The translations under genes were made by a program, and so were the position numbers. Source: Leptoclinus maculatus (taxonomy: Eukaryota; Chordata; Actinopteri; Perciformes; Stichaeidae). From it: a stretch of 64,000 bases of DNA. Positions within the stretch are counted from its first letter, which is position 1. Every line of letters starts with the position of its first letter. Positions 1-12,200 of the stretch are shown here, one piece after another. The notes beneath the pieces were generated by a model, which was not told the origin of the DNA, searched no databases, and saw only the letters and a program-made list of their open reading frames with translations. The DNA lies in contig JAVDOI010000005.1 in the NCBI GenBank assembly GCA_032191485.1, positions 2,942,501 to 3,006,500 of the forward strand. The letters are read 5' to 3'.

Positions 1-1
1 C

Positions 2-232
2 TCCACACTGGAAAGAAGACAGGAAGGGCCATCACTGCCGGTGCTGCAGAGTGAGCAAACGTCATCATGTCCAACCATGTCGGGACAGCTGACCTGTGAA
101 ACATTAGCCAGAGCAGTGCTCTGTATGTCAGAGCTCAGAGAGGTGGTGACGAGGCTGCAGACGAAGAAACTCTTCCCATACAACCCTTCCTCACTCTTAA
201 AGCTCTTAGCACAAGTACAGAACTGTTCCTAA
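2..232 (+). CDS. Possible 3'-terminal coding exon of an unidentified gene (partial)
   Basis: The frame is open from the window edge to a TAA at 230-232, giving about 76 residues that end KLLAQVQNCS. The composition is mixed and protein-like (SELREVVTRLQTKKLFPYNP) with no low complexity, unlike most short ORFs here. An AATAAA signal follows the stop by 22 bases, which fits a last coding exon with a very short 3' UTR. The exon's left border is outside the window or at an unseen acceptor, so its real start is unknown; no ATG begins this reading frame near the edge. I do not recognise the family. In mammals MTHFS and FAH lie in the same chromosomal neighbourhood, so a syntenic neighbour is likely, but I cannot name it. 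It could still be a chance ORF. Confidence 0.4.
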   Translation, partial: STLERRQEGPSLPVLQSEQTSSCPTMSGQLTCETLARAVLCMSELREVVTRLQTKKLFPYNPSSLLKLLAQVQNCS

Positions 233-253
233 CAATCACATCTGTTACATTTC

Positions 254-259
254 AATAAA
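254..259 (+). terminator. Poly(A) signal AATAAA of the left-edge gene
   Basis: A canonical AATAAA lies 22 bases after the stop codon of the open frame at the left edge. The position supports reading that frame as a terminal exon. The hexamer is common by chance in AT-rich DNA, so this is only supportive. Confidence 0.35.
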
Positions 260-744
260 TGATAAAGATATATAGAATATGTTTTGTGAAGCTAAATCTA
301 AGTGGTCCAGTGTCCGTTAGTCCTCCCATGAGGTTACGGCATGTCCAGAACGACAGACTACAAGTTTAATAATCCCTGAAGGGGAAATTCACTCTGTTTT
401 ACACATGCACAGACCTATACACATACATTCATGTTTGTAATATCGGAATAAAAGGAAACTCCATAAAAACAGAGCGTAGGTGTTGTGTCGAATACTGTTT
501 CCCTGACCACCTACGGGGGTGCTATTATTGTAACGGGAGGAAAACACTAGTTGACAGGGGAGCAGAATTCAACATACCACCGGGGCTAAGGCTCAGTTGA
601 ACCCTGGTGCTCTATATAGATATACCTAAAGTGACTTAGTGCGACATATCTGTTCAGTGTGGTTTCAGGTGCAACAACCAAACATCTGACCATGCATACT
701 CAAGTTACTGTCATGACCGCTCAAACTGATCCATTAGCACATGT

Positions 745-1040
745 AAGGACATGTAAATGTAATGGACTGTACTTGTACAGCGCTTTTCTAGTCTTGCCGA
801 CCACTCAAAGCGCTTTTCACACTATATTCATTCACCCATTCATACACTGATGGGCTACCATGCAAGGTGCCACCTGTCCATCAGGACTATCTAACATTGA
901 CACACATTCACACACCGTAGGCACGGGAGCAATTTGAAGTTAAGTGTCTTGCCCAAGGACACATCGACATGCGACTAGCGGAGGCGGGGATCGAACCGCC
1001 GATCCTCTGATTGAAAGAAGACGTACTCTCTCGCCCCCCC
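745..1040 (+). repeat. Dispersed teleost repeat fragment
   Basis: The text matches, from memory, a very common fish interspersed repeat: a segment with 'tgtacttgtacagcgctttt', 'gaccactcaaagcgctttt', 'gtcttgcccaaggacacat' and 'ggggatcgaaccgccgatc'. The last stretch resembles a tRNA T-arm but there is no complete cloverleaf, so I do not call a tRNA. The family name is not certain. Confidence 0.5.
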
Positions 1041-1267
1041 CTGTGCACCGGTTTAGGAATTCAGTACAGTATTAAAAAACCCTCTTGCATATCCACTGTC
1101 TATTTTGTGCAAAGCTGTAATGGGCTCATGTATGTCCCCTGAAGGACATGATGGTTGGTGAGAACCACAGTTGTTGCTGTAATTAGCTAGTTTCACAAAA
1201 TAATGTTCATTTTCTGCCCTTTTCTCCCCCGAGCGTTCAGCTGCATCTTATCGTCTTTATTAGCTGA

Positions 1268-1330
1268 TGGAGTTTGGAGTGCCACGGCGACCCGGCCCCA
1301 GATAACAGGAAGAAGATGGATGAATGGAGT
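1268..1330 (+). mobile_element. 3'-end fragment of a non-LTR LINE
   Basis: The words 'gcgacccggccccagataa' and 'gaagaagatggatgaatgg' resemble the 3' tail of a common fish LINE family (GGATAAGCGGAAGAAGATGG followed by TGGA repeats). A related, longer relic lies at 28951-29825. Only the tail remains here. Confidence 0.45.
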
Positions 1331-1377
1331 TTGCCAAGTTATCATCATGTGACCTGATTATGGAACTACAATCATGT

Positions 1378-2192
1378 CTAACTAACTCAAAATCAGTACT
1401 AGTCCCAAGGACTAGTAGGTTCATAAAACTACTAGTCCTGAGCAATCTTTACTAGTCCTTCATGAAGCTTTGGGGAATGTACCAATCACGGGGTGTAGGG
1501 ATGTGTGTGTGGAGGAAGACTCTCCCAAGGCAATTATCTAACAGTGAAACCGCAGAGATGCAAGGTACTAATCAAGAGTTTTATTGTTTGTAACATTATG
1601 GCTGTACAAAGATTGATGCATTGATCACGATTAAATATTGTACAGCAGTTCAAATTGCCAAGTTGAGGAATTCCGCTATGGAATGACTAACGTACCGGCT
1701 AAAAATGTAGCTATATTCCACCGTGGGGAGTAACCGCATGTCACCACGGCAGTTTAAGCAGTGAACGCTCGGTGCCAAAAACAATACGCAGTCTATGAAT
1801 AAAGCAGGCATTTGTTCTAATTTTAGATGAATTATTTTTGTTAGATCGCAGTGATAAGAGCTTCACCATCTATATTTCTTCCGCGGACGAATCTTGGCGG
1901 GCCGCTGGTGAAACTGAACGAGAGGCCCGGCCTGATCGATGAATATAGTGCCTTTCACATTGCGTAAACAAAAAATTATAATCGAAACAAAATAGTCTAA
2001 TATCCTCAACAATTTGGGGAATAGTGGAATGTTACATTTACTTATCGGGAAAGTCTTTTTCCGGACAGAAATAACGAATAAAGCCTCTCAAATTTCACTC
2101 GCCATGAGGACTAGTGAGAATGATAATTTAGGTAGTCCCTCCAAAAATCCACTCGCCTCGGGCTAGCGGACTAGCGTTAGTTTACAACCCTG
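1378..2192 (+). mobile_element. 815-bp TIR DNA element, copy 1 (hAT-like, non-autonomous)
   Basis: This segment is, by eye, almost identical to the reverse complement of 10966-11788. Its right end reads GTTAGTTTACAACCCTG, the complement of the CAGGGTTGTAAACTAAC terminus seen in the other copy; its left terminus has lost the outer bases. A 5-bp direct repeat CATGT flanks it (1373-1377 and 2193-2197). There is no transposase ORF. Several CTAGT words recur inside. CAGGG-type termini suggest the hAT superfamily, but 5-bp target duplications are shorter than the usual 8 bp, so the class is uncertain. Confidence 0.65.
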
Positions 2193-2197
2193 CATGT

Positions 2198-3039
2198 GGT
2201 CAACAGTAATAACACAGTGAATCTATCTAGCAGTGATGCTCAATAGTCAAAAAGAATCACTACTGTGGTAATGTGTCAGTCCCCATGTGAGGTGGTAAGA
2301 TGTTCAACAATGTGAGAGCAGTAGAACAGATTGTTGGAGGCTTATATATAACAGCAATCAGGGTCCATCAGCCATTAAGAGATATGTTCAAAACATTTAT
2401 TTGCCTTTAATTTAATTAATTAATGTTGTAATTGTGTAAAGCAATTCTTCACTGTAGGTAATTGGTGATTACCTAACAGCTCATTATGGCAACATCAGCA
2501 GCATGACATACAGAGCAGAACACTGGCACAACATATTTCAGCACCTTCAACACAGCCATGAATTAGTAGCTTAACGTGCATAATGTAATAACATATTAGC
2601 AGGAATAGTTAGGAATTAGTTCATCCTGGGCTCCTCCAGCTGAGACCTGCTGTCTGAGTCCCGTTACCTTACTGCTGATGGAAACCCAACATTTCATGAT
2701 TCTGCTGCTTCAAAATAAAAGCTTTTGAACAACATAACGAGGGGCTTTTATTGTGAAGAATATACAGGAAATGAAATGTGTTTATTCACCGTTTTACAAT
2801 CGCCCATTTGACCACAAAATATATCCGATCACTGTTCGATCAGGCGGGTCACACTGAAGTGTGAAGTGTGGACACAGCTGAGTTCTGATCAGGTGCATAC
2901 GACCAAAAGAGTCAGGGAGAAGAAAAGTGTAACCACCGCCAAAGTGTTCAATTGAAAGGCCAGGTTAAACGGTTGGCGGACTTTGACATGTAAATATAGC
3001 CAGTTGAGAGTTCATTGACCACAGGTGGTGACTGATTAG
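2198..3039 (-). other. MTHFS 3' UTR and downstream flank
   Basis: No coding signal is visible. Reading on the minus strand, the MTHFS stop is followed by AT-rich DNA with two AATAAA hexamers at 2781-2786 and 2747-2752. The rest (2198-2746) is AT-rich intergenic DNA with nothing recognisable. Confidence 0.5.
2781..2786 (-). terminator. Candidate MTHFS poly(A) signal
   Basis: TTTATT on the plus strand reads AATAAA on the MTHFS strand, about 254 bases after the stop codon. A second copy lies at 2747-2752. Which one is used cannot be told from sequence alone. Confidence 0.45.
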
Positions 3040-3266
3040 CTACTCTTCATCCTCATACAGGATTTCATCTATGAGCACATCATTGTCGTCGACAGGGATT
3101 TCCTGACACAGCTGCTCTTTGAAGGCCAAGGCGATGGTGTAGGGCTTTCCTTTGGGGTGTCTGATGCAGCGCTCCAAGTAGGTGTCATAGAAGCCCTTCC
3201 CTCTTCCCAGACGTCTCCCCAACAGGTCAAAACCCAGGCCTGGCATCAAGATCAGGTCCAGACCTC
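3040..3266 (-). CDS. mthfs: mthfs exon 3 (terminal)
   Basis: The acceptor ATCTAG precedes GAGGTCTGGACC; joined to the last G of exon 2 it reads [14 protein letters not shown]. It holds the glycine-rich [10 protein letters not shown] motif, [12 protein letters not shown] and the acidic end ILYEDEE, then a stop. Length and ending match vertebrate MTHFS. Confidence 0.95.
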
Positions 3267-6200
3267 CTAGATAATGAGAGCAGACAGTGTAATCAGTGAT
3301 AGAGGTCTGGACTGGCAGCCCTTGCCTGTAAATATGGACAGCACTTTACAATAATACTGATGGTGAAATACAAGTCAAACACTTTTTAACCACACCAGGA
3401 GCAAAGCTCTGTGTATAAAAGAGTTGTTTTGTTTGTCGCTTTACCACTTTGATCAAGTCTGAAATATCTGTTTGTTCAACACCACTGTGGTCTCCAGAGG
3501 ATGAATCCATTGATCGTGTGTCTGATTTATTATGTTATTTATGTTACCCAGTGAAATATCTCTAGTTCTACTAGATGACTGAACTGTGCATGCTCTCTCC
3601 ACATAAGCCAAGGTCTTCACTACATCACGGTGAAACAACGATTTGGGTCTGACACTTTGAGACCCCAAAGTGTTCAGTATTGATAAATAAAAACGCATTA
3701 TGAAATAAATTACCATATGAATAAAAAGCATAAATATACTTTTACTTAGCAAGTCATTTATAGTTTCTTTTCTTCATAAAAATTCAAGGATTCAAGGATC
3801 ATTTATTGTCATTATACAACACAGGGATGCACTACGAAATTCAGTTGTAACCCATTTTCAACACAACAAACGAGAAACACAACAAAAACAAGTTTCTCAC
3901 CAACACTACATTTTACGAGATTACACATAAACACATCATGACAACAATACAATTTTACTTCGCCCAATCCTCATTTTCACTGAACAGAGCCTGAACGTAT
4001 CATAATGTAACTGAACGTAACCGTTATTCGTTAGCTGTTAGCGGTGCTGCTAACGTTACTAGCTCTCCTGTTGATTTAAACACTGATTGGTTGTTTACAA
4101 TGTAACATTATCAGACATTGGCAACTAGAGAAGCATAAATGATGTCCTGATCACATATTTTACTGAAAAATTGTCAGTAAAACTTTATTTCACACTGTGA
4201 TGGATAACGTTAAACTGTGTAATCAATCCGCGGTTCAGACGTGCCGGTTGATAGTCCAGCCCAAGCAATGTTTAGACCCGATAATGTAATACAACATGGG
4301 TAGCACATGTTATGTTAACTCTACTGCTTCCCATGCTTTTTAGCTTGCTCCGTAAATATAGCAACCAAAAACCATCCTTTAGCTGTGTATTGATATAGAA
4401 GTATGGTCATTGTGGACAAATTTGACACGTTGTTATGCCTCCTGAACTGTCAAACATTTCAGCTTCGGATCGGTAAGGTCTATTTCTAAATGCAATTTCT
4501 CTGAACTTGTGTAACCCTGCTATTTTTCTTGCCAATCATGTGGGCTTTTTAACATGACAGAGTATTGCTAGCTGATTGCAGTGTCTTCTCCACCTAGATG
4601 TGGGTGAGACTACACCTCAGAGGTGAAAGACAGACAAGACAGGTGAGTTTGGTTGTTGTATTCTACGCTTCTGAATATAATCTCAAATACATGTTCATTA
4701 TGAGCACATTATGTCACCTCCTCATTCTCACTGTTTGTCTATGGTAAGGATTTTACATCACAATGTTGTGTGTCTACTTATGTTGTCTGACTGATCCTAC
4801 AGTTGGGTAGCCGCTATGGCCACAAGGCCAAATATTGACAATCTGCAGGTCATTGCAGCCGATAGACAATCCATGACCTCCCTGAAGATCTTGGACCACA
4901 TCTGCCAAAGAGAGGCCTCCATTGGTTGAAACGCGCTTCCTACACAGCTTAACAAGGTCATGATTGAAGATGACATCACTGGTTCCCGCGCATCTATCGT
5001 TCATCAAGAGAACATACATGAACTGGCTATTGGTTCACCTCTCGCCTGGACTGTTGTCTCCCCCTATATGAGAGTGCATCGTTCACAAAGGTGTACTGCC
5101 TTGTTATTAACTGGGTCATTCTTGGAACCTGATAACTGAGATGATAACTTTATTAATAATTACTTATTAAGAGATGGGATGTGTGACTTCTCAGGTAATA
5201 CTAAACATCATAAACCGGCTGTTACGGTGATAGAGATGCCAAACATCCCGCTTGTGGAATTTGAAAGTTGTTTTTTCTGGGGCTAGAGAATATCTAGAAA
5301 ATAATAAATGCCAGAGAGCTGTAGAAATGGAATAAAATATTGTTCACAATATTTCGACCAGTCATACATGTATAAAAGTTGATAATAGTTGTTCCTTATG
5401 GAATAATGATAGATTTAAAGGGACACACAATGGTCATGAAAATGTTGCTATGATGATGGAAAAATAAATGATTGTTTTGTTAGCAAAAATGTTCAGGCTA
5501 TTTTTGATTTGTTTGGATCATAGCCCTTAATAAAACTAAATATTTACGCTGGGTAGATTATAAATTTGTTGTGTTACACCCTACAGGTCACACTGCTCAG
5601 TACTGCAGTTACTCCGTTATCCAGACAAAAGAGAAACTTCACACTGAGATTAAACTTCTGCACATGTCCACACTGGAACCTTCATTAGTGAGTATACATG
5701 CCAATGGTATTGATAGTTGGTTATATTCTACATAAGATGCATCTATTAAGTCAGAGTAATACTGCATTTCCTCCCTTTTCAGACCCAGAGAGAAAAAGAT
5801 ACAAAGACCTCTGGATAAAAGACACACTTGACATGTGGCACCGTGCCAAAAACCTAGCCAAAAAGTGTAGTTTATGACCTATGACCATGTTTGCTTTGTT
5901 GAAAAAACTAAATTCTAATGTTTGCTATCGGATCTCAAGGCTGCACAGGTCAAAGGCAATGAATTTTGTTGTTGCTTTTGAGAGAGATTAAAAATGAAAA
6001 GTCCCAAATACTATTTATTTCTAGCAAAACATATGCGTTTTCAAATGGAAACAGAGTAGTGTGAACATGGCCTTAGGCTCCAGAGCTTCGGTAATATTCA
6101 GCAGCAAATATTCAGAGCTTTGGCTGGTGGGCAAGACTCAACCGACTCATGTCACTTAATGCAGCACATTTCCTGTAACTCACTCAGAGGCTTCCCCCAC

Positions 6201-9200
6201 GTTTTTTTTTTGTCATGATGAGAAAATAATATAAATAAATAAAAATGATAAGAGAGACAGTGTGAGTGTGCATGCAAGGGTCAGAATGATGGTAGATACC
6301 TGTATTTTTGGACTGAACATTAATAAAACACAAAATACACAAATACAGAATCTGTCAATTACAATACAAAAAAGGCCTCATGTTTACAACCCTACTCTGA
6401 AACTGCCATCATGAATGGAATTTCAGTCAAAAGGCTAAAATTAGGTTGACTCTGTATTCATGAATGGACTTCAATTACTCTTTATTGTATTTCCTTGAAC
6501 CTGATTCTCCAGCCGATCTCAATCTAAGTCCATTACTTTTGAGAATTGTAATGTAACAGAATGGTATGCAGTTTAAAGGTGTGGTGCACTTGCAAAATGT
6601 ACCCAAATGTGCTTGCATCCTTTACTGAAACTTCTGCACCGTTTACATGTGGTTTAATCACTCCCACTACACTTCCACTACTCCAAAGAATAAAATGCTA
6701 CATTGTATACAGGCAGTGTATCTGGAGCACAAATTGCCTGAAGCAGCTCTGCGCTTGATCCGGCAAATCTGCTCGGGACATCTCTTGTACCAATTTAACT
6801 TTAGTTTATTTAAATCAAAATCACATTAAAGAGCATTGTATGACAATAATTTAAATTAATTTCTAAATCTGAGAGTGCACACACTGTGAGCACACAACAT
6901 GATTTCATCCCTAATTGTCATATTTTGCCGCTCGGGCAGAAGCGCCCGTAGTATCTAGACGCAGAAGGTTCACGCATGGTCAACATTGTGAAACGGTAGA
7001 GGTTAAGATTGTAACTTGTGGTTAACGTTGTGAAACGGTGGAGGTTAAGATTGTAACTTGTGGTTAACATTGTGAAACGGTGGAGGTTAATGTTGTAACT
7101 TATGGTCAACATTGTGAAACGGTGGAGGTTAAGATTGTAACTTATGGTCAACATTGTGAAACGGTGGTGGTTGAGATTGTAACTTGTGGTCAATGTTGTG
7201 AAACGGTGGTGGTTGAGATTGTAACTTATGGTCAACATTGTGAAACGGTGGAGGTTAAGATTGTAACTTATGGTCAACATTGTGAAACGGTGGAGGTTAA
7301 GATTGTAACTTATGGTCAATGTTGTGAAACGGTGGTGGTTGAGATTGTAACTTGTGGTTAACATTGTGAAATGGTGGAGGTTGAGATTGTAACTTGTGGT
7401 TAACATTATGAAACGGTGGTGGTTAAGATTGTAACTTGTGGTCAACATTGTGAAACGGTGGAGGTTAAGATTGTAACTTGTGGTTAACATTGTGAAACGG
7501 TGGAGGTTAAGATTGTAACTTATGGTCATAAGGTTGTAACTTATGGTCAACATTGTGAAACGGTAGAGGTTAAGGTTGTAACTTATGGTCAACATTGTGA
7601 AACGGTAGAGGTTAAGGTTGTAACTTGTGGTTAACATTGTGAAACGGTAGAGGTTAAGGTTGTAACTTATGGTCAACATTGTGAAACGGTGGAGGTTAAG
7701 GTTGTAACTTGTGGTTAACATTGTGAAACGGTAGAGGTTAATGTTGTAACTTATGGTCAACATTGTGAAACGGTGGAGGTTAAGGTTGTAACTTGTGGTT
7801 AACATTGTGAAACGGTGGAGGTTAAGGTTGTAACTTGTGGTTAACATTGTGAAACGGTGGAGGTTAAGGTTGTAACTTGTGGTTAACATTGTGAAACGGT
7901 AGAGGTTAAGGTTGTAACTTATGGTCAACATTGTGAAACGGTAGAGGTTAAGGTTGTAACTTGTGGTTAACATTGTGAAACGGTGGAGGTTAAGGTTGTA
8001 ACTTGTGGTTAACATTGTGAAACGGTAGAGGTTAAGGTTGTAACTTATGGTCAACATTGTGAAACGGTGGAGGTTAAGGTTGTAACTTGTGGTTAACATT
8101 GTGAAACGGTAGAGGTTAATGTTGTAACTTATGGTCAACATTGTGAAACGGTGGAGGTTAAGGTTGTAACTTGTGGTTAACATTGTGAAACGGTGGAGGT
8201 TAAGGTTGTAACTTGTGGTTAACATTGTGAAACGGTGGAGGTTAAGGTTGTAACTTGTGGTTAACATTGTGAAACGGTAGAGGTTAAGGTTGTAACTTAT
8301 GGTCAACATTGTGAAACGGTGGAGGTTAAGATTGTAACTTATGGTCATAAGGTTGTAACTTATGGTCAACATTGTGAAACGGTAGAGGTTAAGGTTGTAA
8401 CTTATGGTCAACATTGTGAAACGGTAGAGGTTAAGGTTGTAACTTGTGGTTAACATTGTGAAACGGTAGAGGTTAAGGTTGTAACTTATGGTCAACATTG
8501 TGAAACGGTGGAGGTTAAGGTTGTAACTTGTGGTTAACATTGTGAAACGGTGGAGGTTAAGGTTGTAACTTGTGGTCAATGTTGTGAAACGGTGGAGGTT
8601 AAGGTTGTAACTTATGGTCAATGTTGTGAAACGGTGGAGGTTAAGGTTGTAACTTATGGTCAACATTGTGAAACGGTGGAGGTTAAGGTTGTAACTTGTG
8701 GTCAATGTTGTGAAACGGTGGAGGTTAAGATTGTAACTTGTGGTCAACATTGTGAAACGGTGGAGGTTAAGATTGTAACTTGTGGTCAATGTTGTGAAAC
8801 GGTGGAGGTTAAGATTGTAACTTATGGTCAATGTTGTGAAACGGTGGAGGTTAAGATTGTAACTTATGGTCAATGTTGTGAAACGGTGGTGGTTGAGATT
8901 GTAACTTGTGGTTAACATTGTGAAACGGTGGTGGTTGAGATTGTAACTTGTGGTCAATGTTGTGAAACGGTGGTGGTTGAGATTGTAACTTATGGTTAAC
9001 ATTGTGAAACGGTGGTGGTTGAGATTGTAACTTGTGGTCAATGTTGTGAAACGGTGGTGGTTAAGATTGTAACTTGTGGTCACCAAAAAGCAACAAAACT
9101 CCTTGGTTAGTGTATGTCTAATAATGACACAGGTGGGTTTACATTGGACATGGTTGGAAGCGCCTCGCGTCTCATACTGATGCTAAAAGGTGCCTTGTGC

Positions 9201-12200
9201 GTCGGTATCAGAGACCATGGGCCGCGTTGGGATTTGACGCCCTGGGAGTGAGAACAGGCGGAGTCAAACCAAACTAACATACTACACAATTCTCTGCAGT
9301 ACTACTACTCAGCTACATAATAGCTAAAAGCTAGAGCCATAATGAGAATAGACATCGGTGGAGAAGAGCTGTGTGACCTGTTTTTTGTAGACTGTAGATG
9401 GATGTGTGTGTCCATGCTTACCTGCAGCCAGTGCTTCCTCTCTGCTGTTGTCATCTTCAGCCGGCTGTGCGATGTTCCATGATGTCAGAGGCAGCGTCTC
9501 CATGTCCTGCAGACTGTTGAGCTTCAACATGTCCATACGGCTGCTGTTGCTCTCATATCTTGGAATGAAGCAGCTTTTACCCCATTTAAACACGTCTTTG
9601 ATGATTTCCTCGGTGCGCACCTCATCATCCATGCTGAGAAACACAGCAATCCTCTTACAGGACAGATACTTGGGGTGTCTGAACAGCTACAAAAAAATGC
9701 AGAGTAAGAGAAAGTTTAAATCTGTGACATTATCAGAGCACAGGCTGTAAATGAATTATTGTCATCTATAAATAAATATATCAATTATAAATATCAAAGA
9801 TGTAAATAACATTATAGTTCCTCCTCAGTGAATGCACTAAGCCGATTAATCTATTAGTCGAAAAATAAATGGCAACTATTTCATTTCTCAATCAATCTTT
9901 AGTCATGTTTCAGGCAAAAAAGCAAAAGATTCTTTAGTTAACAATTAGAAGAAATGAATATTATTAATAACGACAGCAGCATTAAATATTGTATGAATGA
10001 ATTGTAGATTTAAGCACCCAACTTCAGTAAAACAATGGTGTGGAGAACTACTGTCATATTGCACCCCACAAAAAATAATGTATATTGTTAAAGGAACAGT
10101 GTGTATGTTTTAGTGGCATCTAGTGGTGTGTTGCAGGTTGCAACCTTCTCCATACCCCTCTGCCGCCCCCCCTTTCCATCATGTTGCAGAACTACGGTGG
10201 CTTTCAGGTACAGAGTTATCTTTAGGATTTTAGTACTACTAGGAGCTCCTCTCATCAATACTCTGTTCTTCTACATGACTAAATCATTGTTTTTAAAGAG
10301 ATATATAAAATATTAAAAACAAGTAGGATTATTCATAATTTAGATTCAACTGAATATTGTTTCTAGAACAGCAAAGTCACTATATAAAGTAATCAATATC
10401 TCACTGGAAACAAATGTAAAATGTCAATAAAATAAACGTTTCTGAGTGAAGTTTAGAAAGAATGAAGAACACAGACATCAATAAGTATCAGTCCTTCATG
10501 TCCTCTGTCCTCCTGTCTTCATGTCCTTTATAAAAATGTCTTATAAAACATATCTTGGCATGTTGTGAACAGGTCTATAGGAGCACGTTCAGTCCAGAGT
10601 TCCTATGTTCTGACTACATATTATCTCAAGATAACTATAATAATCTTATCTCGGAAAATCTGCCTTTTGTTTTCTTTATCGACATAAATTAACCCGTGAT
10701 CATGAGAAAAAATAAACTTTATCACGAGATAACGAGATAATTAACTCGTTATCTTGAGAAAACAGAAGGTTGTTTTCTCTGAGATCAGGAGTACAATACC
10801 ACCATGGATAGAGATTACTGTGGTCAAATCAGCTGACGGACGCTGAAGTTGGAGTGCACCCAAATGCATTCAATAGGCCCAGATCAAGCTAACCAGGAAC
10901 AGACAACAGTTTGGGTCCATGTTTACTTCTTCATTCACATATACTACAACAGGATATAAGCTAGACAGGGTTGTAAACTAACGCTAGTCCGCTAGCCCGA
11001 GGCGAGTGGATTTTTGGAGGGACTACCTAAATTATCATTCTCACTAGTCCTCATGGCGAGTGAAATTTGAGAGGCTTTATTCGTTATTTCTGTCCGGAAA
11101 AAGACTTTCCCGATAAGTAAATGTAACATTCCACTATTCCCCAAATTGTTGAGGATATTAGACTATTTTGTTTCGATTATAATTTTTTGTTTACGCAATG
11201 TGAAAGGCACTATATTCATCGATCAGGCCGGGCCTCTCGTTCAGTTTCACCAGCGGCCCGCCAAGATTCGTCCGCGGAAGAAATATAGATGGTGAAGCTC
11301 TTATCACTGCGATCTAACAAAAATAATTCATCTAAAATTAGAACAAATGCCTGCTTTATTCATAGACTGCGTATTGTTTTTGGCACCGAGCGTTCACTGC
11401 TTAAACTGCCGTGGTGACATGCGGTTACTCCCCACGGTGGAATATAGCTACATTTTTAGCCGGTACGTTAGTCATTCCATAGCGGAATTCCTCAACTTGG
11501 CAATTTGAACTGCTGTACAATATTTAATCGTGATCAATGCATCAATCTTTGTACAGCCATAATGTTACAAACAATAAAACTCTTGATTAGTACCTTGCAT
11601 CTCTGCGGTTTCACTGTTAGATAATTGCCTTGGGAGAGTCTTCCTCCACACACACATCCCTACACCCCGTGATTGGTACATTCCCCAAAGCTTCATGAAG
11701 GACTAGTAAAGATTGCTCAGGACTAGTAGTTTTATGAACCTACTAGTCCTTGGGACTAGTACTGATTTTGAGTTAGTTTCATACCCTGCTAGAGATGGAC
11801 GAGTGCAGGGTGGCATACCGACTCATCTGGTATACAGGCTTTCATTTTGCCTACAATATAAATTAGCTGACTTCTCCACAATAACAGAGCAGTGGTCAGT
11901 TTATTGTGCTTATACAACTATCTTAAAATAATTAGTTTGAAAAGAAATTTGTTCGAATATATAACTCATTTCATTTTAAGTTATTGTTTTTACTATGTTG
12001 CATTTGCACAAGAACAGTTGCATTCAGCAACTGTTTCATGCATTCTGATTCCATCTTATATTGTATAATCTTATGGGGCCAAAGCAACCCTATAGTGACC
12101 TGAGCCTTCAGTTTCTATATGATGGCATTCAAATGTCTTTTTTAATATTGTTTTTACTACTGACTGTAGAATAAGCCATCATAAACCTATAGAGAATGTT

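Larger units (their letters stand above)
260..1377. other. Intergenic repeat-bearing DNA
   Basis: No coding exon is visible between the left-edge gene and the first 0.8-kb TIR element. The stretch holds fragments of dispersed teleost repeats (around 340-405, 745-1040 and 1268-1330). Short ORFs here fall inside repeats and show no protein-family likeness. Confidence 0.5.

Noticed and set aside
960..1010. tRNA-like segment around GGGGATCGAACC
   Set aside because: Only a T-arm-like word; no acceptor stem, D-arm or anticodon arm can be folded. It belongs to an interspersed repeat.
1260..1445. [20 protein letters not shown], also at 11713-11931
   Set aside because: Appears twice only because it lies in the two inverted copies of the 0.8-kb element; no family likeness.
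4774..5019. Short overlapping ORFs in mthfs intron 2 as an exon or gene
   Set aside because: No recognisable domain, no consistent splice borders tied to mthfs, and the middle of the plus-strand frames is broken by stops.
6977..9082. CRISPR array
   Set aside because: Units are contiguous with no unique spacers, lie in a vertebrate-type intron and have no cas genes.
6918..9086. 722-codon minus-strand ORF as a repeat protein
   Set aside because: It is fully explained by a 42-bp (14-codon) tandem repeat in an intron. Unit differences are mostly non-synonymous, and there is no signal peptide, domain or recognisable start region.
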